Part shown: positions 35,210 through 44,470 of the stretch, one piece after another | How the letters are laid out: the number at the start of each line of letters is the position of its first letter | Numbering within the stretch: the first letter of the stretch is position 1 | Assembly: GCF_016587435.1 (NCBI RefSeq) | Contig: NZ_BNJJ01000031.1 | Location: 23,924-87,923 of the forward strand | Origin: Dictyobacter formicarum | Lineage (GTDB): Bacteria; Chloroflexota; Ktedonobacteria; Ktedonobacterales; Ktedonobacteraceae | Direction: 5' to 3' | Length of the DNA stretch: 64,000 nt | The notes under the pieces: model-generated | The model's input: only the letters and a program-made list of their open reading frames with translations | Database searches by the model: none | Told to the model about the DNA's origin: nothing | Made by a program: the position numbers and the translations under genes

Positions 35210-35629
35210 ATGACATCGATGAATCAGGGTAATTCAAATCGCACAACCTCAGTTCCAAATAGTGCGACGAACACCGTAGGAATGCTCAACAGGCAAACCG
35301 CCCCCTTGAACAACCCTAGCGTTATTACTCCAAAGTTTGTACCGACACTAACAGAAGAAGATGCCGTTGTACAGGCCCGCTTACTGAAAGCATTGGCCGA
35401 TCCAACGCGCTTACGTATCCTGAGTTTGTTGAGCCGTCATGAAGGAGAGGTGTGTGTCTTTGAAATAGTAGAGAGTTTTACACTGGAGCAGCCGACTATT
35501 TCACATCATTTGCGTATCTTAAGAGATGCTGGTCTGGTGGATTGCCGCAAGAAAGGTTTATGGGCGTATTACTATGTTCGTCGTGAGGCCCTCAATCGCG
35601 CTCGCGACGTAATTGACGGAATTGCATAA
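35210..35629 (+). CDS. ArsR-family transcriptional regulator
   Basis: The C-terminal 90 residues form a winged helix: LLKALADPTRLRILSLLS, EVCVFEIVESFTLEQPTISHHLRILRDAGLV and GLWAYYYV. In metal-sensing relatives the third helix reads ELCVCDL with two cysteines; here only the first remains (CVF), though a second Cys occurs in VDCRKKG, so metal sensing is doubtful. The N-terminal 50 residues are polar and disordered, unusual for the family. ATG 35210 follows GGAAGGAG; an upstream TTG would add 8 residues. A palindrome in the promoter suggests autorepression. Confidence 0.85.
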   Translation: MTSMNQGNSNRTTSVPNSATNTVGMLNRQTAPLNNPSVITPKFVPTLTEEDAVVQARLLKALADPTRLRILSLLSRHEGEVCVFEIVESFTLEQPTISHHLRILRDAGLVDCRKKGLWAYYYVRREALNRARDVIDGIA

Positions 35630-36025
35630 CCGAGTGCCAGTATAGCAATGTGCGACCATATATGCTATTTGAACGTGTGAGAACAGGTAGCCGCTTCTTA
35701 GCATGTTGTGCAAGCATAAAAGTATTTGCTATAGCTCTTAGATACGGCAATAACGTCAGGCCACAGGCGAGCAGGATTACAATTGTTTTTTTCCGTTCCT
35801 GTTATGATCCAGTCTCGTCTCTCTACTTACATGCACATCAAGGATGAGTCCAAACGTTTTCTGGGATATTTTTCACCAATTGATGTTATGGTTGCATGGT
35901 CTCTTGCTCTAAATGTTTTGCTGAGGGTTCCACACTGTTGGAACCCTTTTTATCGTATGGTATGATCGTGGCAAAAGTGCCAATAGATACTGACGGGCAA
36001 AATTTGTTTTCTGACTGAAAACGTA
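35630..36025 (+). other. Spacer after ArsR with a terminator
   Basis: No convincing gene is seen. A terminator at 35925-35952 (GGGTTCCA with TGGAACCC, then TTTTTAT) lies about 300 bases after the ArsR stop, so the ArsR message may carry a long 3' tail, or an unseen short transcript ends here. Confidence 0.5.
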
Positions 36026-36054
36026 TTGACAAATGCTGGTGGTTCTGATATTAT
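36026..36054 (+). promoter_or_regulatory. Promoter of the first tRNA-Arg
   Basis: TTGACA (36026-36031) and TATTAT (36049-36054) with a 17-base spacer form a near-consensus promoter. Confidence 0.75.
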
Positions 36055-36134
36055 TATTCCCGTCAGTGAGAGACATAAACAAGAGGCTGCTCGTAGACCT
36101 CCTGGTCATATGTCTATCAAGCATACTGATATAA

Positions 36135-36210
36135 GTACCCGTAGCTCAGTGGATAGAGCAACAGATTGCGGATCTGTAGGTCGTAGGTTCGACTCCTATC
36201 GGGTACGCCA
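36135..36210 (+). tRNA. tRNA-Arg (anticodon GCG), copy 1
   Basis: GTACCCG pairs with CGGGTAC, the anticodon stem ACAGA/TCTGT encloses TTGCGGA, giving GCG, and CCA is encoded at 36208-36210. The D-loop has the A typical of arginine tRNAs. The body resembles the usual ACG (inosine) arginine tRNA but has G at position 34. Confidence 0.93.
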
Positions 36211-36219
36211 CGCATAGTG

Positions 36220-36257
36220 CTTTGCCCTATGTATTATTCATAGCGCAAAGTTTTTTT
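36220..36257 (+). terminator. Terminator after the first tRNA-Arg
   Basis: CTTTGC.CTATG (36220-36231) pairs with CATAG.GCAAAG (36239-36250) with one mismatch, followed by seven T residues. Confidence 0.8.
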
Positions 36258-36283
36258 ATGCGTAAAGACTCTGTTAGAAAACC

Positions 36284-36312
36284 TTGACGTTTCTTAGAGG
36301 GTTTGCTATACT
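36284..36312 (+). promoter_or_regulatory. Promoter of the second tRNA-Arg
   Basis: TTGACG (36284-36289) and TATACT (36307-36312) have a 17-base spacer, so the second copy has its own promoter. Confidence 0.75.
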
Positions 36313-36340
36313 CTCTGACAGATGTCGAAAGACAACATGA

Positions 36341-36416
36341 GTACCCGTAGCTCAGTGGATAGAGCAACAGATTGCGGATCTGTAGGTCGTAGGTTCGACT
36401 CCTATCGGGTACGCCA
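36341..36416 (+). tRNA. tRNA-Arg (anticodon GCG), copy 2
   Basis: The 76 bases are identical to copy 1, including the encoded CCA, while the flanks differ. The identity stops at the gene edges, plus one or two bases. Confidence 0.93.
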
Positions 36417-36421
36417 CACAG

Positions 36422-36453
36422 AAGGACTGGTTGAAAAGCCAGTCCTTTTTTTG
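36422..36453 (+). terminator. Terminator after the second tRNA-Arg
   Basis: AAGGACTGG pairs with CCAGTCCTT, followed by a T-run. Confidence 0.85.
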
Positions 36454-36643
36454 TTGCTTCTCATTTTTTACACGTTTCCTGCCTGCTATATTCTATGGAA
36501 CACCTTTTGCTGGTCTGTAGCCTGGAAGGACTTTCTCCCATAATTTATGATCCATCTACTCATGGCTCTGTTAAAAAAATTCATGATCCCGATATGTATT
36601 CATAAGACACTGCGAATGATAGTGACCTCATAAGGAGAGAAAG

Positions 36644-39145
36644 ATGGGGAGATACGACAAATACTGCCCGGACGTGCGGCAAGTCATCGCCTTTGCTCGT
36701 GAAGAGGCTCAGCGTCTACGTCATCGCTTGATCGGCTCTGAGCATCTGCTGCTTGGCATACTGAGATTGCAAGACACACTGATCGAGGGCTTATTTGCGT
36801 CTCTACATGTGAATACAGCTAGTATCACACAGGCGCTAGATTTTGTGATTGGACGCGGGAATAAAGCTATTTTAAGTGAGCCATCACTAAATGTGGCAGC
36901 CCGGACAACCCTGGCGCGCGCGGAAGAGGTAGCCAGTGAAGACGAGGTGGGGCTGGTTACTCTAGAGCATCTGTTTCTGGCTATCCTGGAGGAGCAAAAT
37001 AGCGTGGCTATAGGTGTGCTAGAAAGCTTTGGCATCCATCTGGATATGGCCCGCGATCAATTTGCCGCCCTGATGAATGGCGGCTATGAGCGCCTGGTCT
37101 TGTCGACCCATTATCATACGCATTATGAGGCTACACCAATGCTCAACCAGGTCAGTCGGGACCTGACGCTGGCCGCGCTGGAAAATCTGTTGGACCCCTT
37201 AATTGGGCGCGAAGCCGAGGTTGAGCGCACCATGCAAATTTTATTGCGCCGCACCAAAAATAATCCAGTTCTGATTGGCCCGGCCGGTGTAGGCAAGACC
37301 GCGATTGCTGAGGGGCTGGCCCTACGGATTATCCAGGGTCGGGTGCCAGATGGTTTATTAAAACACCGCATTGTAGCCCTTGACGTTGGCTTACTGGCGA
37401 TTGGCACCAAGTTTCGCGGTGATCTTGAGGAACGACTTAAACATATCCTGCACGAGATTACTACGACGCCTGGCATTATCGTTGTTATTGATGAACTACA
37501 TACATTGGCCCAGGCAGGCGTGGCCGAAGGCTCACTGGATGTTGCCAACCTGTTTAAACCCATGCTGGCGCGCGGTGAGTTCCAATGTATTGGCGCGACC
37601 ACCTTGGATGAGTATCGAAAGACCATCGAGGCCGATGCCGCCCTGGAGCGCCGTTTTCAACCTGTTATGGTTGCCGAAACTACCGCTGAAGAGACCCTGC
37701 AAATCTTGCAGGGCCTTCGTGCGCGCTACGAGGAATTTCACGGCTTAAAGCTCAATGACGACGCCTTGCAGGCAGCGGTAAAAATGTCCACGCGCTATAT
37801 ACAAAACCGTTTTCAGCCTGACAAAGCTTTAGATGTATTGGATGAGGCAGCTGCGCGTGTATGTGTTCAGCGCTCCTTCTTTCCCGACAAGGTATTGCAT
37901 CTGCGCAATACTCTTGAGGGAGTACATCATGAAAAAGAGTATGCCATTGCCAGGCGTGATTTTCCTCAGGCCGCCTATTTGTTACGTCAGGAGCGCCAGT
38001 TACGCCAGAACCTGTGGCAGGCCGAGCAAGATTGGGATACATTCAATCGCGAACATGGCATGGTCGTAACGGCTGAAGATATTGCGGATGTGGTCGCGAT
38101 GTGGACCGGTATCCCTGTGGTACAAATAGCTGGAGAAGAACGTTTCCAATTGCTCAATCTGGAGGCCAACCTGCACAAACGAGTAATTGGGCAGCACGAG
38201 GCAGTACAGGCCGTTGCCAGGGCTATTCGACGCTCGCGGGCGAATGTACGTGATAGCCGTCGCCCAATAGGTTCTTTTGTCTTTGTTGGCCCGACTGGTG
38301 TAGGCAAGACTGAACTGGCTCGCGCGCTGGCGGTTACCCTGTTCGGGAATGAAGATGCCATGTTAAAACTGGATATGTCGGAGTTTATGGAGAGCCACCA
38401 TACTTCTCGCCTGATCAGTGCTCCTCCGGGCTATGTCGGCTATGATCGGGCAGGACAATTGACTGATGCGATACGCCGCCGCCCCTACAGCGTAGTCCTG
38501 TTCGATGAGATCGAAAAGGCTCATCCGAAGGTGCTTGATCTCCTCTTGCAAATATTAGATGACGGTTGCTTAACGGATGCTCACGGCGTGCGAGTTGATT
38601 TCCGCCATACCATCATCATTTTGACCTCGAATGTTGGGACGACCCATGCCCAGCCGGGAACGATAACGTTTACCAGTCGCCGCTATGAACTAGAAAAGCG
38701 CCAGGATAAATACCTGCGTATGCAAGAACAGATCTTTAAAGGTTTGAAAGAGGTCTTCAGGCCTGAATTGCTCAATCGCCTTGACGAAACGATAGTTTTT
38801 CATCCCCTTGAACATGCTCATTTGCGCGAAATTGTTGATCTCATGGTAGCGCAGACTCAGCAGCGGACGGCGGCCATGGCTATTGAATTACAGGTCACAG
38901 ACACTGCGCGTACCTTTCTGGTCGAACGTGGCTATGACGCCGAATATGGCGCTCGTCCCCTGCGGCGTACGGTGCAACGCCTGCTGGACGACACCTTGGC
39001 GGAAGCGCTCTTGCGAGGCACCTTTCGAGCTGGCGATATCGTACTGGCCGATGTGGTAAACAACGAGATCGTAATTACTGCACAGCCATACAATGACACT
39101 GCCATGATTGCGACCATCAATGGCCAGGGACACGTGGCAGCTTGA
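36644..39145 (+). CDS. ClpC-like AAA+ unfoldase
   Basis: An Hsp100 ATPase of 833 residues. The N-domain (1-140) contains the two Clp repeats (EEAQRLRHRLIGSEHLLLGIL and VGLVTLEHLFLAIL). D1 has Walker A GPAGVGKT near 211 and VVIDELHT near 281. A short UVR-like middle segment lies near 425-455, so it is ClpC-type rather than ClpB. D2 has GPTGVGKTE near 548, VVLFDEIEKAHP near 621 and FRPELLNRLDE near 706. The tripeptide (I/L/V)GF of the ClpP-docking loop is not seen at its usual place; the region reads TITFTSRR. The partner protease is therefore uncertain. AAGGAGAG precedes the ATG. The gene is not next to clpP or mcsAB. Confidence 0.9.
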   Translation: MGRYDKYCPDVRQVIAFAREEAQRLRHRLIGSEHLLLGILRLQDTLIEGLFASLHVNTASITQALDFVIGRGNKAILSEPSLNVAARTTLARAEEVASEDEVGLVTLEHLFLAILEEQNSVAIGVLESFGIHLDMARDQFAALMNGGYERLVLSTHYHTHYEATPMLNQVSRDLTLAALENLLDPLIGREAEVERTMQILLRRTKNNPVLIGPAGVGKTAIAEGLALRIIQGRVPDGLLKHRIVALDVGLLAIGTKFRGDLEERLKHILHEITTTPGIIVVIDELHTLAQAGVAEGSLDVANLFKPMLARGEFQCIGATTLDEYRKTIEADAALERRFQPVMVAETTAEETLQILQGLRARYEEFHGLKLNDDALQAAVKMSTRYIQNRFQPDKALDVLDEAAARVCVQRSFFPDKVLHLRNTLEGVHHEKEYAIARRDFPQAAYLLRQERQLRQNLWQAEQDWDTFNREHGMVVTAEDIADVVAMWTGIPVVQIAGEERFQLLNLEANLHKRVIGQHEAVQAVARAIRRSRANVRDSRRPIGSFVFVGPTGVGKTELARALAVTLFGNEDAMLKLDMSEFMESHHTSRLISAPPGYVGYDRAGQLTDAIRRRPYSVVLFDEIEKAHPKVLDLLLQILDDGCLTDAHGVRVDFRHTIIILTSNVGTTHAQPGTITFTSRRYELEKRQDKYLRMQEQIFKGLKEVFRPELLNRLDETIVFHPLEHAHLREIVDLMVAQTQQRTAAMAIELQVTDTARTFLVERGYDAEYGARPLRRTVQRLLDDTLAEALLRGTFRAGDIVLADVVNNEIVITAQPYNDTAMIATINGQGHVAA

Positions 39146-39184
39146 GCGTGCTATGTTGAGGGAATACGGCTGCCAGGTCGGCTA

Positions 39185-39670
39185 CTACCAGTGAAAAATG
39201 GTATGTTCAGGCGCATGCGCGAGCCAGACATAGGTGCCCCAGGCGATCTGCCCCACGTTTTGCTTATAGTCGTAGAAATCGTAGCACGAGCTAATATAAA
39301 TGCGTCGCAGCGGACAGGTGATCATAGCCTGTTCGAGGGATTGCTTGCGCTGAAAAGAAACAAATCCATGCAGGGTGAATATATCGATGCAGAATAATAC
39401 TTGCTTGCTGGCCTGATAAAGCAAGATGTCAGGGAGGTCGGCTGAAAGGATGTTTGTCAGGCCAAACTGCTGTAGTTGATCCCGTTCTGAGATGTCAATA
39501 GTATTGGCTGGATCTTGCAGGTGCAGGATATAAGTATTTGGTGTGTAGCGCGGGGCAAAAAGCTCGACCGTGTCAACCAGCAAAGAGTTATGCCGTGCTG
39601 GACCAGGTGGGGCAAAAAAGAAGGAGGTTCCATTCAGCATCTTTAGGGTCGTATGGTGCGTCTGTTGCAT
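39185..39670 (-). CDS. Orphan BsuBI/PstI-type nuclease-domain protein, degenerate
   Basis: This 161-residue protein aligns by eye along its whole length with the C-terminal catalytic domain of BsuBI/PstI restriction enzymes. Matches include HNSLLVDTVELFAPRYTPNTY (family: HNELQKAIIEEFAPRFAPG), LPDILLY (KLPDVVLY), LFCIDIFTLHGFVSFQRKQSLEQ (LFLIEAVTSHGP...KR..EL) and IAWGTYVWLAHAPEHTIFHW ([21 protein letters not shown]). The expected acidic and lysine residues are changed: E to D in the LIEAV box, HDK to SAD before LPD, and WETE to WGTY. The N-terminal specificity half is absent and there is no methyltransferase nearby. It may be a decayed or reused remnant. AGGAG lies 6 bases before the ATG. Confidence 0.6.
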   Translation of the reverse strand: MQQTHHTTLKMLNGTSFFFAPPGPARHNSLLVDTVELFAPRYTPNTYILHLQDPANTIDISERDQLQQFGLTNILSADLPDILLYQASKQVLFCIDIFTLHGFVSFQRKQSLEQAMITCPLRRIYISSCYDFYDYKQNVGQIAWGTYVWLAHAPEHTIFHW

Positions 39671-39829
39671 GACAACTCCTGTCTATGTAAGAATCATCGG
39701 ATATGCTTCTCGAGCTTCCTTATAAAAGAAGATGCCTCTGGCAGCAGAGGGAAGCGGAAATTTTTGTGTATCCTGTTGGAAGAGGGAAGTGTATTACGAC
39801 GAACAGTAGAATCAGGCTGATATGACCTC

Positions 39830-39859
39830 TTGACCGTAGTCACAATAATTACCTATACT
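39830..39859 (+). promoter_or_regulatory. Promoter of the GT39-like gene
   Basis: TTGACC (39830-39835) and TATACT (39854-39859) are separated by 18 bases. The start codon lies 75 bases downstream. Confidence 0.65.
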
Positions 39860-39933
39860 GGAGATTAAAAAGTAATCTTGCTGGCTATCGTAAACCTTTG
39901 GCCGGGCCAGAAGTTGCAAGAGAAAGGGAAAAC

Positions 39934-41736
39934 GTGAAGCCAATCGTGCGCTGGCAGGTCTGGATATTGTTAGGCCTGGTGATGTTGGGCTGTGGCTTAC
40001 GCCTCTACGGATTGAACTGGGATGCTGGCAATAGCTTCCATCCCGATGAGCGGCAAATTCTTTTTCATGTCACCGCGCTGGGGTGGCCGAAAAGTTGGGC
40101 CGAGTTCTTGAATCCCGCTCAGTCTCCTCTTAACCCGCAATTTTTTGCTTATGGATCTTTTCCCATCTATTTCTTAGCTGCCATTGGTCGCATGCTGGGA
40201 TATGATCTGCATGATCCTAAAAACTTCTTTACCCTTACGTTGGTTGGACGTGTTGTCTCGGCGATCTTTGATAGCGGGACGATACTGGCTACTGCCTGCC
40301 TGGCGGGCGTGCTGGCGCGCAAAACCAAGCAACTGCAATCACAGGCCTGGTATGTAGCCCTGCTGGCGGCCACGCTGCTGGCTTTTACGCCTCTGCACCT
40401 CCAACTGTCCCATTTTTATGCGGTCGATACTCTGCTGGCCTTTTTCGTTGTATTGACCATCCTTTTCTGTGTGCTATGGGTAGATAGTCCGCGTCCCTTC
40501 TTGTGGGCCATTCTGGCTGGTGCAGCGTATGGATTGGCTATGGCCACCAAATTTAGTGCAGTTCCTCTGGTCCTTTCACTTTTAAGTGCCGCCTGGCTAC
40601 GCTGGCAACGGTGCCGTAACTTTTTAGATCTGGCCGTGGCTCTACTCGGATCCGCGATCTTCATGGTCGCAATCTTTTTTATCACCCAGCCATATGCATT
40701 GCTGGATATGCCATCTTTCATCCAGCAAGTTTCAGACCAGGGTAATCTTGTGCGCGGCTCATTAGATCTGCCTTATGTACGGCAATTTGTGGGTACACTG
40801 CCCTTTATCTATCAGGGAAAGAATCTGTTAATTTGGGGCATGGGCATTACCGCTGGCTGTAGCGCCCTGGCAGGCTGTGGCTGGTTACTCTGGTTTTTAC
40901 GGCGTAACTTGCAGAGTAGCTGGTTGATCGTGCTTGTCTGGGTACTGGTCTATAGTATTATTGTTGGTAGCTTCTATGTGAAGTTCATGCGCTACCTGCT
41001 CCCTGTCTACCCCTTTTTCATTGTAATAGCCTCTGCTTTTTTGATGGTCATGCTGCAGCATATACGTTGGAAGGATCGCCGCTATTTGGAGCGCCTGGTA
41101 TGGCTCAAGCCCTGCTTGCAGGCCGCCGTGCTGCTGGTCGTGCTGGGAGGCACCATTTTTCAAGGACTGGCTTTACTGAATGTTTATAGCGAGCCCAATA
41201 CGCGCATCCAGGCTTCTAATTGGATTTATCAACATGTGGCGCCTGGTAGCGTGCTGACGTATGAACAATGGGACGATGCCTTACCAGTTCCAGTTGGCAA
41301 TCATAATCCTGCTGAATATAGGCAGGCGACCTATATAGATGCTAATGGTCAGCCCACGACAGGACTGGACCTCTATGGAGATGATACGCAAGCCAAGGCG
41401 CAGCAACTGGCAACCCTGCTGCCCACCATCAACGTGATTACGATGCCAACCGATCGACTGGATAAGTCGATTCCGCGCTCTCCCGAGCGCTATCCTCTGA
41501 CGATTCGGTATTATCAATTGCTTTTCAGTGGTCAACTAGGCTTTCACCTGGCCGCACAATTTGAGAATCATCCTCATTTGTTTGGTATTACTCTGGATGA
41601 CAGTAACGCCGACGAAAGCTACTCAGTGTTTGATCATCCTACTGCCCGCATTTTTGTCCGCGATCCACACTATCCTTATACATCGCAGCAATTGTTCACA
41701 AAACTTGCTTCAGGCCTGAATATACCTGTAAAATAA
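39934..41736 (+). CDS. GT39-like multi-pass membrane glycosyltransferase
   Basis: A GT-C fold protein of 600 residues with about 10-12 membrane helices. The first outer loop has NSFHPDERQ near residue 33, the acidic motif of dolichyl/polyprenyl-phosphate-sugar transferases such as PMT and ArnT. LLAATLLAFTPLHLQLSHFYAVDTLLAFFV near 155-180 is typical of PMT_2 members. The C-terminal 170 residues form a soluble outer domain. It transfers a sugar from a lipid carrier to an unknown acceptor outside the membrane. GTG 39934 follows AAAGGGAA; the frame is open to TTG 39898 without a site. Confidence 0.85.
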   Translation: MKPIVRWQVWILLGLVMLGCGLRLYGLNWDAGNSFHPDERQILFHVTALGWPKSWAEFLNPAQSPLNPQFFAYGSFPIYFLAAIGRMLGYDLHDPKNFFTLTLVGRVVSAIFDSGTILATACLAGVLARKTKQLQSQAWYVALLAATLLAFTPLHLQLSHFYAVDTLLAFFVVLTILFCVLWVDSPRPFLWAILAGAAYGLAMATKFSAVPLVLSLLSAAWLRWQRCRNFLDLAVALLGSAIFMVAIFFITQPYALLDMPSFIQQVSDQGNLVRGSLDLPYVRQFVGTLPFIYQGKNLLIWGMGITAGCSALAGCGWLLWFLRRNLQSSWLIVLVWVLVYSIIVGSFYVKFMRYLLPVYPFFIVIASAFLMVMLQHIRWKDRRYLERLVWLKPCLQAAVLLVVLGGTIFQGLALLNVYSEPNTRIQASNWIYQHVAPGSVLTYEQWDDALPVPVGNHNPAEYRQATYIDANGQPTTGLDLYGDDTQAKAQQLATLLPTINVITMPTDRLDKSIPRSPERYPLTIRYYQLLFSGQLGFHLAAQFENHPHLFGITLDDSNADESYSVFDHPTARIFVRDPHYPYTSQQLFTKLASGLNIPVK

Positions 41737-42160
41737 GACAAAGACATATAGGACTTTTATCCTTTGATGGCGTTTAATATCCTGACCTGCCAAAATACTA
41801 GTTTATAGAGTATAACTAGCATTTACTATCGATTACCATCCTTGTTTTCCACAATGTGTATTATATACCTGAATATGATATTGGTGAACCAGCGGGAGGA
41901 CGGACTAAATCGCATTGTCTCCATTTTTTGTAAAAGATAGATTTATGTGCTTGTATATGAGTGTGCAAAATGAGAGAGAGTGTATAAAGTTGTATTAAAT
42001 GTGCTGACCAACTATAATATCTGGTATATTTATGTTTAGCCTTTGAATAAAAGAAATACCCTGCAGCTAACCTGCAATGCTTTAGTGCATTCTGTAGTGG
42101 ACGAGTAGCTTTGATTTTTGTTTTTGACATGATGTGGGTGGTGAGATCGGAGAGAATGAA
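41737..42160 (+). promoter_or_regulatory. Spacer and promoter of the Agl23-like pair
   Basis: No gene is seen. TTGTAT (41990-41995) and TATAAT (42013-42018) with a 17-base spacer make a good promoter about 140 bases before the first Agl23-like start. A run with CTGCAG...CTGCAA and TGC...GCA pairs lies in the leader near 42061-42100. Confidence 0.6.
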
Positions 42161-44458
42161 GTGCCTATAAATAAAAGTAAAAATACTCAGCAAGTGATGG
42201 ATGTAGTGGAGCAAATAGAAGAGATTCCTGTGGAGAAGAAGGAGATGCAACCCCGCCTCCTTCGCCTCGACTGGCTTGCGGGCGGCCAGTTAAAACAGCA
42301 GTTGCCTTTTGTGCTGGTTATTGTGCTGGGAGCTGTGTTACGTTTCTGGCAACTTGGTATCAAGCCGTTACACCATGATGAAAGCCTGCATGCCTATTAC
42401 TCATTGCAACTGCTGCATAATCTAGAGAACTGGAGGGGCTGTTTTGATCTGAAGATAGCTTGTTATCGTTATGATCCCCTCCTCCACGGACCATTTCAGT
42501 TCCATATTATTGCTTTTGTCTACCAGTGCTGCCAGTGGCTGGGTGTGTCCGACCATGGCGTGAATACGACCACTGTACGCATCGCAGCGGCCACACTGGG
42601 GAGTGTGATTGTCGGCTTGCCATATTTCATGCGCTATTACCTGGGAGGACGACGTGTCGCCTGGCTGGCCTGCTTCCTACTGGCCATCTCACCCAGCATG
42701 GTCTATTACTCCCGCTTTGCGCGCGAAGATATCTATATGGCCTGCTTTACCTTGCTATTAGTCGCGGCGGCTGGACGCTATATACGCAGTCGCCAGCGAA
42801 GCTGGTTGGTCGTGGGCACGGCCGCATTTGTGCTTTCTTACGCAACCAAGGAAGCGACATTTATCAGTATCGCCGTTTTTGGCAGCTTCCTGTTTGGTTT
42901 ACTGGTTTGGGAGATTGGCTGCAAGATTCCTGTCCGTTCGCGCTTTCAACGAGATTCCATCCTGGGACATTACGCTCCCAAAACGGCGGGCTCATTAAGC
43001 GTAGCCGTGCTGTTGCTGTGCTGTGTGCCACTGGCGAAGTGGTTTTTTGGTTGGATGAAAGACACCTCAATTTATATCAATGCGAATACTGTCACCTCGG
43101 ATGCAATCATCAAAAATATAAAAAATCAAACGGTGATCTTGCTACCCTGGCTGGGTCTGTTGATCGGTATATATGTATTGCTACGCTGGAGAAGAGATCT
43201 GCGGCAAAAGAAGCCTTTACCTGCCCGCAGGGGGCTAGCGGCTCGCATTGATCCACTGAAGCAGCCAACTCTGAATGCACTGGTAACAATGCCCTGGCAG
43301 CACTGGTTTGGCGCCCTGGTAGTGGGAGCCTTGATCTTTGTGCTGCTATTTTCGGTCGTCTTTACCAACCTATCCAACGGCATTGGAGATGGCATCTGGC
43401 AGGGCCTCTATTACTGGCTGCAGCAACAGCAGATAGCGCGAGGGAACCAACCATGGTATTACTACCTTTTACTGATTCCACTGTATGAGCAAATCGGTCT
43501 GGTGTTTTGCCTGGCAGGGATCGTTCGCTGCTTGCGCCATCCCAATCGTTTTCGCCTCTTTCTGCTTTACTGGTGTGTAGGAGTAACAGGTTTATACTCC
43601 TGGGCTGGCGAGAAGATGCCCTGGATGACGATCCATATGACCATGCCAATGCTGTTGCTGGCCGCGATCGGATTGGAACCTCTATTCAATCGTTTAAGCG
43701 CATTAGTAAAAAACGGGCAAAACCTTACGCAAAAAGGACGAAATAGGGTACAATCAAAGAGAGTTATTGGATCATCAATTGGCACCATACTGGGTGCACT
43801 AGCTGCAATGTTCCTGTTGATATTGACAGTACAGAACATGTTGCAGGTCACGTTTATGCATTATGCAGATGCTCCGCATGAAATGATGATTTATGTACAG
43901 ACCACCACCGATGTGAGCACGGTCATGGACAAAATTGACCAGTTGGACAAGAAACTGTATCATGGGCAACATAAACTAAATATCGGAGTCATGACGGATG
44001 CAGACTGGCCATTTTATTGGTACTTGCGGGATTACCCCAACGTCTGTTATGGTTTCCCTACAGGTTGCACCGATGCGAATCCTGAGGCCATCATTGCGGG
44101 TGGTGATAATATAAGCAAATCACAAGCACAATATAGCGCCAGTGATACCAGTGGCCATCCAACTGCTTATCTGTTTCACCATTATCGGTTACGCAGCTGG
44201 TGGGATGAAGGGTATAAGCCCAGGCCGTGTATTCCTACTGAAACCTATTCTTGCCAGGGGCAGCCTCGCTGGGGTGGTGTTGGCCCATTGCTCTGGTTGA
44301 GTTATGGCGATACTCCGCCAGATGGCGCGTTTTTTAATCCCCCTCTGGCATTTAAGAATATATGGGATTGGTGGTGGACACGCAAACCCATTGGAAGTAC
44401 CGCTGGATCAACTGATATGGGATTTTTTATTCGCAGTGATATGGGAGTAAATCCATAG
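42161..44458 (+). CDS. TIGR03663/Agl23-like membrane glycosyltransferase, copy A
   Basis: The 765-residue GT-C protein has a 45-residue cytoplasmic tail, then membrane helices. The first outer loop is HHDESLHAYYS near residue 83, followed by YRYDPLLHGPFQFH near 112, both hallmarks of TIGR03663 (often labelled flippase-associated Agl23). DHGVNTTTVRIAAATLG, FAREDIYMACF and WAGEKMPWMTIHMTMP are further shared blocks. The C-terminal 220 residues lie outside. It is likely involved in building or moving a lipid-linked glycan. GTG 42161 with GGAGAG upstream is preferred over GTG 42134. It lies 12 bases before its paralog, so they form one operon. Confidence 0.85.
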   Translation: MPINKSKNTQQVMDVVEQIEEIPVEKKEMQPRLLRLDWLAGGQLKQQLPFVLVIVLGAVLRFWQLGIKPLHHDESLHAYYSLQLLHNLENWRGCFDLKIACYRYDPLLHGPFQFHIIAFVYQCCQWLGVSDHGVNTTTVRIAAATLGSVIVGLPYFMRYYLGGRRVAWLACFLLAISPSMVYYSRFAREDIYMACFTLLLVAAAGRYIRSRQRSWLVVGTAAFVLSYATKEATFISIAVFGSFLFGLLVWEIGCKIPVRSRFQRDSILGHYAPKTAGSLSVAVLLLCCVPLAKWFFGWMKDTSIYINANTVTSDAIIKNIKNQTVILLPWLGLLIGIYVLLRWRRDLRQKKPLPARRGLAARIDPLKQPTLNALVTMPWQHWFGALVVGALIFVLLFSVVFTNLSNGIGDGIWQGLYYWLQQQQIARGNQPWYYYLLLIPLYEQIGLVFCLAGIVRCLRHPNRFRLFLLYWCVGVTGLYSWAGEKMPWMTIHMTMPMLLLAAIGLEPLFNRLSALVKNGQNLTQKGRNRVQSKRVIGSSIGTILGALAAMFLLILTVQNMLQVTFMHYADAPHEMMIYVQTTTDVSTVMDKIDQLDKKLYHGQHKLNIGVMTDADWPFYWYLRDYPNVCYGFPTGCTDANPEAIIAGGDNISKSQAQYSASDTSGHPTAYLFHHYRLRSWWDEGYKPRPCIPTETYSCQGQPRWGGVGPLLWLSYGDTPPDGAFFNPPLAFKNIWDWWWTRKPIGSTAGSTDMGFFIRSDMGVNP

Positions 44459-44470
44459 GGAGAGAACGCT

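Noticed and set aside
35650..35847. 65-codon frame after ArsR
   Set aside because: No ribosome site and no recognisable sequence.
39185..39670. Intact restriction-modification system
   Set aside because: No methyltransferase is adjacent, the N-terminal half is missing and catalytic residues are changed.
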